A stretch of 36,611 nucleotides of DNA from positions 1 to 36,611 of the IMG/VR virus record IMGVR_UViG_3300030329_004213; one strand, written 5' to 3'. Below the pieces are notes generated by a model, which saw only the letters and a list, made by a program, of their open reading frames with translations, did no database searches and had not been told where the DNA came from. The position numbers were made by a program, and so were the translations under genes. Positions 30,598 to 36,611 of the stretch are shown in pieces (the first letter of the stretch is position 1; each line of letters starts with the position of its first letter). The DNA comes from a virus.

Positions 30598-31277
30598 TGA
30601 CAACTTCAGGCACAGTCGCATTTAGACCTAATGTAGAGGAAATAATTTCCGAAGCATACGAACGTTGTGGTATTGATGCTCAAACTCGCACAGGTTATCA
30701 TGCTGAATCAGCTCGACGCAGTTTAAACATGCTTTTTTCCGAATGGTCCAATAGAGGTATAAACTATTGGGCTGTTCAGAATAATACTCTTAGCCTTGCA
30801 GCAGACACGAAAAATTATACTTTGCCTGTTGGTACAATAGATTTAATTGATGTTGTGGTGAGAGAAACGGTTGGTAGCACAACAACAGATACTTCTGTAG
30901 AAAGAATTAGCATAGCAGACTATAATCAACTGCCTAATAAAAGCTCTTCTGGTAAGCCTAGTCAGTATATGATTGATAAACAGTACACACCTGTAATTTA
31001 CATATGGCAAGTTCCTGAAGACACTTCTTATAGTTTAGTTTATTGGTCAATAAACCAATTAGAAGATATCACAGAGTCTAATCAAGATGCAGATGTGCCC
31101 TATAGGTGGTCGGATTGTATTTGTGCAGGACTAGCAAGTAAATTAGCTATGAAGTATCAACCAGAAAAATTTGATATTCTTAACCAAGTTTATGAAAGGG
31201 CTTTTGAATTTGCAGCCTCTACAGACAATGATGGTGTTAGTATGAGGATTCGTCCAACAGGGTTAAATTTATCATAG
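30597..31277 (+). CDS. Head-tail adaptor, P22 gp4-like (probable)
   Basis: A 226-residue protein. PNVEEIISEAYERCGIDAQ, then ARRSLNMLFSEWSNRGINYW, LSLAADTKNYTLPVGTIDLI, YTPVIYIWQVPED and SDCICAGLASKLAMKYQPEK match the order of P22 gp4/gp10-type tail accessory factors found in short-tailed phages. Its role is to dock on the portal and stabilise DNA. No signal peptide or catalytic residues. It overlaps the preceding gene as TAATG. Confidence 0.8.
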   Translation: MTTSGTVAFRPNVEEIISEAYERCGIDAQTRTGYHAESARRSLNMLFSEWSNRGINYWAVQNNTLSLAADTKNYTLPVGTIDLIDVVVRETVGSTTTDTSVERISIADYNQLPNKSSSGKPSQYMIDKQYTPVIYIWQVPEDTSYSLVYWSINQLEDITESNQDADVPYRWSDCICAGLASKLAMKYQPEKFDILNQVYERAFEFAASTDNDGVSMRIRPTGLNLS

Positions 31278-31278
31278 T

Positions 31279-31599
31279 ATGCTTAGGCGAGCAAAAGGCA
31301 AAAAATCAGTAGCAATTAGTGATATCACAGGTTTTGAAGTTCCGTATAGGAAACTAAAAACTACTTGGGATGGGCTGAAAGTTGAACCAGAAGAGTACGA
31401 TCACAAACAACCTCAGTTAACTCCTAGGAAAAATATAATAGATGCTGTTGCACTTTTTAAACCTAGAGCAGATGCAGATCAGGAAGAGGTTGCTTTTTTT
31501 GTAGGCTACAATTATTCTTTAACACAAGATAGAAATAAAATAAATGTCGGCATTGCTGCAAAAGGCACAATAGGAAATTTTACAATATCGGTGAGCTAA
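31279..31599 (+). CDS. Conserved structural protein, short paralogue
   Basis: A 106-residue protein whose first 80 residues match the next gene: KGKKSVAISDITGFEVPY, LKTTWDGLKVEPEEYDHKQP, IDAVALFKPRADAD, FFVGYNY. This N-terminal domain occurs in many marine phages (SDxxGxxVPYxxLxxTWxGLxVxPxEY) and its function is not known. The rest differs: it ends KGTIGNFTISVS without repeats. Starts one base after the previous stop. Probably a fibre or tail protein that arose by tandem duplication. Confidence 0.7.
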   Translation: MLRRAKGKKSVAISDITGFEVPYRKLKTTWDGLKVEPEEYDHKQPQLTPRKNIIDAVALFKPRADADQEEVAFFVGYNYSLTQDRNKINVGIAAKGTIGNFTISVS

Positions 31600-32406
31600 G
31601 TGGTTAAATACGCAAAAGGCAAAAAATCAGTCGCTATGAGCGATATTAGTGGATTTAAAGTGCCGTATAAATCGTTGAAGACTACTTGGAAAGGTTTAAG
31701 AGTTGAGCCAGAGGAGTATGATAAAAAGCACCCTCAACTAAGACCTCCTAGGAATGTAATTGATGCAACATCACTCTTTAAGCCTAGACCGAGTTCTGAT
31801 CCTGATGATGTAAGTTTTTTTGTAGGTTATAATTATGGAGATATATTTACTGACCCTAGACTGCGTCCAGGAGTAGGAGTAAATGCTGTGGGTGGGGTTG
31901 GTTTTGACCCTAGAACAGATCTGCTTATATCTACGGACACAGAGCCAAGTGGAGTTGCAGGCACTGGAGCAATAGGAACAGAAACACCAGAGGCATCTAT
32001 AACTGAAACAGGGCTGGCTGGTACAGGTGCAGTGGGAACAGAAGTACTTGAAACATCTATCACTGAAACAGGAGTTGCTGCTACAGGTGCAGTGGGAACA
32101 GAAGCACTAGAGGCATCTATCACTGAAACAGGGCTGGCTGGTACAGGTGCAGTAGGAACAGAAGTCCCAGAGGCATCTATAACTGAAACAGGAGTTTCTG
32201 GTGCGGGAGCAATAGGGACAGAAACATTTGAAACCTCAATTACAGAGGTGGGAGTTGCTGCTACAGGTGCGGTTGGAACAGAAGTTCCAGAAGCATCTAT
32301 CACTGAAACAGGAGTTGCTGGTACAGGTGCGGTTGGCAGCGTTTCGATAGAAACAAACAGAGCTTGGGGTGAAGACACTTGGGGTTCTGGAACTTGGGGA
32401 CGTTAA
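31600..32406 (+). CDS. Conserved structural protein, long paralogue with 20-residue repeats
   Basis: A 268-residue protein starting at GTG 31600. Residues 1-85 match the upstream paralogue. After about residue 107 come six tandem 20-residue units (consensus EVPEASITETGVAGTGAVGT) plus a decayed one, and it ends NRAWGEDTWGSGTWGR, a tryptophan-glycine tail like that of some phage fibres. The regular alternation suggests a beta-repeat stalk. No catalytic motif. A virion fibre or spike that varies in length by repeat number is the best reading. It ends one base before the next gene. Confidence 0.7.
   Translation: MVKYAKGKKSVAMSDISGFKVPYKSLKTTWKGLRVEPEEYDKKHPQLRPPRNVIDATSLFKPRPSSDPDDVSFFVGYNYGDIFTDPRLRPGVGVNAVGGVGFDPRTDLLISTDTEPSGVAGTGAIGTETPEASITETGLAGTGAVGTEVLETSITETGVAATGAVGTEALEASITETGLAGTGAVGTEVPEASITETGVSGAGAIGTETFETSITEVGVAATGAVGTEVPEASITETGVAGTGAVGSVSIETNRAWGEDTWGSGTWGR
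31981..32340 (+). repeat. Six tandem 60-bp repeats inside the structural gene
   Basis: Units start at 31981, 32041, 32101, 32161, 32221 and 32281, exactly in frame, each coding for about 20 residues of the form E-x-x-E-(A/T)-S-I-T-E-(T/V)-G-x-(A/S)-(A/G)-x-G-A-(V/I)-G-T. A decayed unit precedes them. Differences are mainly at a few alternating positions. Confidence 0.92.
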
Positions 32407-32407
32407 T

Positions 32408-33034
32408 ATGAATTATACAGAATTGGTTGCTAATATTAAAAATTTTATAGAGGACGATTCAACTGAGCTATCAGACTCTATTAATGTAATAATTGCTCAG
32501 ACTGAAGAAATGATTTTCCAAAAGTTGCCGAGCTTACCTTGTTTCAGAAACTCAGTCACAGGAACATTTGTTGTAGGAACTTCGGAATACACTGTTGCTA
32601 ATGCTAGGATGATACGTCAGGTTTCTTTAACAGACTCTAGTAGTAATGTTAATTATTTAGATCATAGAATAGATTCCTATTTAAGAGATTACTGGAAAAA
32701 CTCAGCAACAACAGGTACACCAATAATGTACAGCACTAAAAATGCTACAACTTCAGGCACAGTAATAACTTTAGCTCCAACTCCTAGTGCTACTCTTTCT
32801 TATCAGGTAGACTTCATATCACCAGAAACAGGTTTATCTTCATCAAATACTAACACTTGGATAGGAGATAATGCAGAGAATGTACTACTCTCTGGTGCTT
32901 TATATGAAACTTCAGCTTTTCTTAAAGCTGGAGAAACGCTAAAATTATATAAAGGACAGTTTGACGAGGCAATACAATTGTTTCAACAAGAAATGGCTCG
33001 TGATTACACGGCAGAATACAGCGGAGGGATTTAA
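32408..33034 (+). CDS. Tail adaptor or tail-tubular-like protein (probable)
   Basis: A 208-residue protein. MNYTELVANIKNFIEDDSTELSDSINVIIAQTEEMIFQKL begins the common short-tail adaptor pattern (a helical N-terminus with W/F-I-E-x-D and an AxTEE helix), followed by a beta region (CFRNSVTGTFVVGTSEYTV) and C-terminal helices (ALYETSAFLKAGETLKLYKG). Predicted to sit between portal and tail knob; a gp11 or tail-tubular-A-like role is inference. I chose ATG 32408, which begins two bases after the previous stop; an upstream frame overlapping the previous gene exists but lacks a better ribosome site. Confidence 0.7.
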   Translation: MNYTELVANIKNFIEDDSTELSDSINVIIAQTEEMIFQKLPSLPCFRNSVTGTFVVGTSEYTVANARMIRQVSLTDSSSNVNYLDHRIDSYLRDYWKNSATTGTPIMYSTKNATTSGTVITLAPTPSATLSYQVDFISPETGLSSSNTNTWIGDNAENVLLSGALYETSAFLKAGETLKLYKGQFDEAIQLFQQEMARDYTAEYSGGI

Positions 33035-33450
33035 TGGCAATTACACAAGCAATGTGCACTTCGTTTAAATCAGAAATTTTAGACGAACAGCATGACCTTG
33101 CATCAGATACAATTAAAGTGGCGTTGTTTACTAGCAGTGCGAGTCTTGGTGCTAGTACCACAGCTTATTCAACAAGCAACGAAGTTAGTGGTAGTGGTTA
33201 TACTGCTGGGGGAGTTGCTTTGACTAGCACTACGGTTTCAACCTCTGGCACTACAGCTTTTTTTGATGCTGATGATCCAACATGGACTTCAGCTAGTTTT
33301 ACTGCACGAGGTGCATTGATTTATAATGACACTAATGGAGATAAAGCAATAGCTGTTTTAGATTTTGGTGGTGACTTTACAGTTTCTAGTGGGACATTCA
33401 AAATTGTATTTCCAGCAGCAGGAACAAATGCAATAATTAGGATAGACTAG
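33034..33450 (+). CDS. Conserved tail or fibre-associated structural protein
   Basis: A 138-residue protein. DTIKVALFTSSASLGASTTAYSTSNEVSGSGYTAGGVALT followed by WTSASFTARGALIYNDTNGDKAIAVLDFGGDFTVSSGTF is a pattern I know from many phages, a beta-sandwich structural component of unknown job, often near fibres. It starts directly on the preceding stop (TAATG). No ribosome site of note. Confidence 0.75.
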   Translation: MAITQAMCTSFKSEILDEQHDLASDTIKVALFTSSASLGASTTAYSTSNEVSGSGYTAGGVALTSTTVSTSGTTAFFDADDPTWTSASFTARGALIYNDTNGDKAIAVLDFGGDFTVSSGTFKIVFPAAGTNAIIRID

Positions 33451-33460
33451 GAGTTTAGTT

Positions 33461-34762
33461 ATGGCTAGTAGTTATGTAAATGATTTACGACTCAATGAGA
33501 TGGCAACAGGTGATGCCTCTGGTACATGGGGAAATGTCACCAATACTAACCTAGAGCTGATTGCTGAAGCGTTTAGCTATGGCACCGAAAACTTGGGCAG
33601 TGATGCTAATACTACTATTACAGTAGCTGATGGTGCAACAGATGAGGCAAGATCTTTATATTTGAAAATTACTTCTACTTCACTTAGTGCAGATAGAGAA
33701 GTGACCCTTGCTCCAAACACATTATCTAAAGTTTGGATTATAGAAAACGCCACCACAGGCGGTAAAGCTATAACAATTAAACAAGGCTCAGGTGCTACTA
33801 TTACTATTCCTAATGGCGACGTGAAAATGGTTGCCACAGACGGTGCTGGGTCTAGTGGTGCTGTTTACGATTTATTAGTTGATTTGAACATTGCTACCAA
33901 GTTAACAATTAAAAACCCAGCCACGAGTTCTAGTCCGGCAACATTATTATTACAAACTGGCGATACTGATATTGCTGCTGATGATAAGTTGGGAGTAATA
34001 AATTTTCAGGCTCCTGACGAGGGCACAGGCACCGACGCATTGTTGGTTGCAGCAGGAATTGAGGCTGTATCCGAGGGCGACTTCAGTAGCAGTAGCAATG
34101 CAACTAAACTAAGTTTCAAAACGGCTAGTTCTGAGGCTGCTGCTGAAAAAATGTCGCTAAGTTCCGCAGGACTATTGACCATAGCTGACGATCTCGTCAT
34201 TGGCGATGGGAAAACAATTGGTAGTGCGTCTGACACGGATGCCATAACCATCGCATCCGATGGAAAAGTTACACTGGCAGAAATTGCAACTGTCGCCAAA
34301 GGCGTGGCGTTTCCAGCCACGCAAGTTGCTAGTTCAGATGCGAACACTTTGGACGATTACGAAGAGGGGACGTTCACGGCTACCGCTACAGTAGGTGGCT
34401 CTAGTACCACACAGTCGAACAGTGCTGGATTTTACACAAAAATAGGACGTATATGCCATATCACTTGTCGGGTTACTTTAACAAGTTTGGGGTCGGGAAC
34501 GGGTACGTTCCTTGTAAGTCTGCCCTTTACGGCCAGTAACCATTCTGTGCCAAGTGGCACGCTTTTGCATTACGGGTTAAACTTTGCGGGGAGTTCTGGA
34601 ACAATTACGGCAAATCAAGTTTATGCAATTGCCACGGCCAATGCCGCCAGCTTTTCTCTTGCAACAAGTTTTGGGGGGTCAACTTTGCAGGTGAATACAG
34701 GAGCACAATTTTTAGCTAACAACACCGACTTTATGCTCAGTTTGAGGTATTTCACAACATAA
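33461..34762 (+). CDS. Tail fibre protein
   Basis: A 433-residue fibre. Residues 1-120 (SYVNDLRLNEMATGDASGTWG, SLYLKIT, WIIENATTGGKAITIK, DVKMVATDG) match the next fibre gene at 35619, so this is a conserved anchoring domain. The middle (SSPATLLLQTGD, NFQAPDEGTGTDA, SSNATKLSFKTASSEAAAEK) recalls marine phage fibres. A C-terminal head-like part opens LDDYEEGTFTATATVGG. GTFT after DDYEEG is a known phage-fibre marker; the rest is receptor-binding-like. The centre is more GC-rich than its surroundings, suggesting mosaic exchange. AGGAG precedes the start. Confidence 0.8.
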   Translation: MASSYVNDLRLNEMATGDASGTWGNVTNTNLELIAEAFSYGTENLGSDANTTITVADGATDEARSLYLKITSTSLSADREVTLAPNTLSKVWIIENATTGGKAITIKQGSGATITIPNGDVKMVATDGAGSSGAVYDLLVDLNIATKLTIKNPATSSSPATLLLQTGDTDIAADDKLGVINFQAPDEGTGTDALLVAAGIEAVSEGDFSSSSNATKLSFKTASSEAAAEKMSLSSAGLLTIADDLVIGDGKTIGSASDTDAITIASDGKVTLAEIATVAKGVAFPATQVASSDANTLDDYEEGTFTATATVGGSSTTQSNSAGFYTKIGRICHITCRVTLTSLGSGTGTFLVSLPFTASNHSVPSGTLLHYGLNFAGSSGTITANQVYAIATANAASFSLATSFGGSTLQVNTGAQFLANNTDFMLSLRYFTT

Positions 34763-34774
34763 GGAAAACGACAA

Positions 34775-34978
34775 ATGAATGTGACAACAAGAGTGGTTGG
34801 AGAGTTTAAATTTATAGAGATACGAGAGGAGACAGACGGTGCGATACACAGGCGAACTATTTCGCCTCTTGATGACACAAGTTCTGAGAGTGATGAGATA
34901 AAAGCTCTAGTTGCGGAGCATCACACGGACTCTGTAAAAACTGCTTATTTGACGGCAGTGAGTAAGACACAAATTTGA
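34775..34978 (+). CDS. Small hypothetical protein between fibre genes
   Basis: A 67-residue protein: MNVTTRVVGEFKFIEIREET, then IHRRTISPLDDTSSESDEIKAL, then EHHTDSVKTAYLTAVSKTQ. Possibly a fibre chaperone or assembly helper by position, but no motif shows it. AAGGAAAA precedes ATG. Confidence 0.6.
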   Translation: MNVTTRVVGEFKFIEIREETDGAIHRRTISPLDDTSSESDEIKALVAEHHTDSVKTAYLTAVSKTQI

Positions 34979-35097
34979 GTTGTTCAAAGGTGTTGCTGTT
35001 TGGAGAAGTGGTTTTTTTGGTTTTGGCGGGATTGTCTTTAGTAGGGTTTGTAATACTTTTAATTTATATAATATATTTAAACAGTTTGGATGAATAA
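34975..35097 (+). CDS. Possible 40-residue membrane protein
   Basis: A frame from TTG 34975, overlapping the previous stop as TTGA, with one hydrophobic helix VVFLVLAGLSLVGFVILLIY and a short acidic end (NSLDE). It could be a small holin-like or spanin-like membrane protein; no other lysis gene is in the window. Ribosome site weak; GTG 34990 or 35008 are alternatives. The stop adjoins the next ATG. Confidence 0.45.
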   Translation: MSCSKVLLFGEVVFLVLAGLSLVGFVILLIYIIYLNSLDE

Positions 35098-35607
35098 ATG
35101 TTTGGTACGCCCCAATATTCAGCTACAGGTTTTTCAGATGGTAACTTTAATGTTAATGGGGCGATAACCTTAACAGGACAAGCTATAACTTCATCTGTTG
35201 CTAGTGTTACTCCTAGTGGGGCGGGGAATATAACAGTTACTACTGCAGGTGCAATAACATCTGGGTTATCTAGCGTTACAGTTGCTGGTGGGGCAGGGGT
35301 TACTTTAACTACTGCAGGGGCTATTACTTCTGGGGTAGCAAGCGTTACTCTTACTGGAACAGGAAATATAACAGTTACTACTGCAGGTGTTGTTATTTCT
35401 GCTACTAATAATGTAACACCGGGGGGAGGTGCTGGAATTAGTGTTGATGGATTACTTATAACCGCAGGTGAAGGTGGTATTGCGGGATTCTTTGCAACTG
35501 TCCCAGAAGGCCCAGATGGACAGTGGTCAGAGATATCAAACGGCCCTTCCGGTAGTTGGACGGAAATAACAGAACCTAGTACAATTTGGACGGAAATACC
35601 TTCTTAA
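35098..35607 (+). CDS. Structural protein with 23-residue beta repeats
   Basis: A 169-residue protein. Residues 30-98 are three 23-residue units such as ITSSVASVTPSGAGNITVTT, then a decayed fourth one (SATNNVTPGGGAGISV), giving a short beta-solenoid or stalk. The C-terminus repeats WSEI, WTEI and WTEI motifs (from QWSEISNGPSGSW). Such W-x-E-I endings occur in phage fibre and base-plate accessory proteins. Adjacent to two fibre genes. Confidence 0.68.
   Translation: MFGTPQYSATGFSDGNFNVNGAITLTGQAITSSVASVTPSGAGNITVTTAGAITSGLSSVTVAGGAGVTLTTAGAITSGVASVTLTGTGNITVTTAGVVISATNNVTPGGGAGISVDGLLITAGEGGIAGFFATVPEGPDGQWSEISNGPSGSWTEITEPSTIWTEIPS
35185..35391 (+). repeat. Three tandem 69-bp repeats in the structural gene
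   Basis: Three in-frame 69-base units encoding residues 30-98, of the form I-T-S-x-x-x-S-V-T-x-x-G-x-x-x-T-T-A-G, followed by a decayed unit to about 35454. Confidence 0.82.
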
Positions 35608-35618
35608 TAGGATAAAAA

Positions 35619-36611
35619 ATGGCAAGTACATATTCGGATAGATTACGGTTAGAACTCATAGGCTCAGGCGAACAGTCGGGTACATGGGGTACAACTACAA
35701 ACGTAAATATAGGCACTCTTATAGAGGAAGCTATAGCAGGACACGCTACAGTGTCTATGTCAGATGCTAATTACACCCTAACAGCTAATAGTGGGGTCAG
35801 TGACGAAGCAAGACAAATGATAATTAAACTGACAGGCACATTGTCTGCCTCTAGAAATGTTATTTGCCCCACTAAAGAAAAATTGTATGTAGTTGATAAC
35901 GCTACTTCTGGCAGTCAATCTATTGTATTTAAAACATCCTCTGGGTCAGGGGTAACTATTGCTAATGGAGATAAAGTCTTAGTATTTTGTGACGGCACAA
36001 ATGTAGTTGCGGGCTTAACTAATTTAGGGGCAGCATTAGCACCGGAGGGTGGAGGTACAGGGTTAACAGCTGCAGGTACAAGTGGTAATGTATTACGGTC
36101 TAATGGGTCTGCTTGGGTGTCTTCTCCTATTATACCTACTGGTTCGGTAATGTTATTTTACCAATCTGCGGCCCCCACTGGTTGGACTAAATCTACTAGC
36201 CATAATGATAAAGCTCTACGAGTAGTCAGTGGTTCAGGTGGAGGATCAGGTGGTAGTGTAGCATTTACTACAGCATTTGCTACAAGTAGGGCGGTAACAG
36301 TATCTGGTAGTGTGTCTACATCTGTAAGCACAGGAACTACTGGTGGTACAGCCCTTACTATAGAAAATATTCCCGGTCACACTCACTACGTATATACACA
36401 TGCGGGTGTACAGGCTTCAGAAAATACAGATGGTGCTGGAGGAGGGGATTCTACTACAAGAGTAAACAGTAAAACTACAGGTGCTACAGGTGGATCGGGG
36501 TCAAGTACATCAGGTTCTGAATCTACCTCAAAAGCATCTTCTACAGCACATACGCACAGCATACCTGCGTTATCAGCTACTTCTAGTTTTTCGGGATCAG
36601 GTACAACAAAT
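35619..36611 (+). CDS. Tail collar fibre protein, partial at window end
   Basis: The first 331 codons of a longer gene; the stop is outside. The N-terminal 110 residues (MASTYSDRLRLELIGSGEQSG, IIKLT, VVDNATSGSQSIVF) match the fibre at 33461. Then comes GGGTGLTAAGTSGNVLRSNG (a common fibre segment) and a tail-collar domain: PTGSVMLFYQSAAPTGWTKS, followed by NIPGHTHYVYTHAG and TAHTHSIPAL histidine-glycine loops. Likely the distal adhesin. The Gly/Ser/Thr-rich part between could bind metal ions through paired histidines. TAATAGGATAAAAA precedes ATG. Confidence 0.85.
   Translation, partial: MASTYSDRLRLELIGSGEQSGTWGTTTNVNIGTLIEEAIAGHATVSMSDANYTLTANSGVSDEARQMIIKLTGTLSASRNVICPTKEKLYVVDNATSGSQSIVFKTSSGSGVTIANGDKVLVFCDGTNVVAGLTNLGAALAPEGGGTGLTAAGTSGNVLRSNGSAWVSSPIIPTGSVMLFYQSAAPTGWTKSTSHNDKALRVVSGSGGGSGGSVAFTTAFATSRAVTVSGSVSTSVSTGTTGGTALTIENIPGHTHYVYTHAGVQASENTDGAGGGDSTTRVNSKTTGATGGSGSSTSGSESTSKASSTAHTHSIPALSATSSFSGSGTTN

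Noticed and set aside
31981-32340. Regular 60-bp repeats as a CRISPR array
   Set aside because: Units are adjacent and in frame with a protein; there are no unique spacers and no cas genes.
31833-32378. Long antisense frame opposite the repeat gene
   Set aside because: A 181-codon minus frame covers the repeats only because the repeat unit is a multiple of three and lacks stop codons on that strand. No ribosome site and it runs against the operon.
1-36611. Integrase, immunity repressor, attachment site, transposase or insertion sequence
   Set aside because: Searched by eye for tyrosine and serine recombinase motifs, HTH repressors and transposases; none seen. The terminal parts of the genome are outside the window.

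Overview
The window is part of a lytic-type, tailed double-stranded DNA phage genome, AT-rich and very densely packed. Many small genes resemble families I know from marine phages, so a marine bacterial host, perhaps an alpha- or gammaproteobacterium, is likely. That host call is inference. I see no integrase, immunity repressor, rRNA or tRNA. The virion is probably short-tailed: the genes after the capsid look like stacked adaptor and fibre proteins, and no tape-measure gene is visible. The genome continues beyond both window ends, so this is not certain.

Left half (130-13147, minus strand): one leftward replication and nucleotide-metabolism operon. In transcription order it holds three conserved phage proteins (the third possibly a ssDNA-binding protein), an archaeo-eukaryotic-type primase, a UvrD-like helicase, two unknowns, an FAD-oxidoreductase-like protein, a methyltransferase-like protein, ThyX, several small genes, a HAD/Pnk-type phosphatase, a DUF1599/DUF6378-like protein, a DnaQ exonuclease and a DnaE-type polymerase. 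Genes are coupled by ATGA, GTGA or TTGA overlaps. Candidate internal promoters lie near 8350 and 5136.

Centre (13148-14740): a divergent control region with promoter elements, three GGTAACG repeats and a possible secreted cysteine-rich protein. A rightward promoter follows, then a two-gene early cluster ended by a terminator. This promoter has an identical 42-bp copy, pointing left, at 82-123.

Right half (14741-36611, plus strand): the packaging and virion module. It runs TerS, TerL, portal; then an accessory block (19061-26360) of paralogues with Tat-like motifs, six tiny basic proteins, an ADP-ribosyltransferase-like protein, a large polyvalent protein and a ParB-like protein. Next come a GroES-like co-chaperonin, scaffold, a decoration-like protein and the major capsid protein, closed by a strong hairpin. 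Tail adaptors, repeat-bearing structural proteins and tail fibres follow; the last fibre gene runs off the window.

The most interesting part is the accessory block. Several proteins share a short basic amphipathic N-terminus or a glycine-rich hydrophobic C-terminal tail followed by acidic residues, and sit where ejected virion proteins are often encoded. I suggest, without proof, that they are packaged effectors delivered with the DNA.
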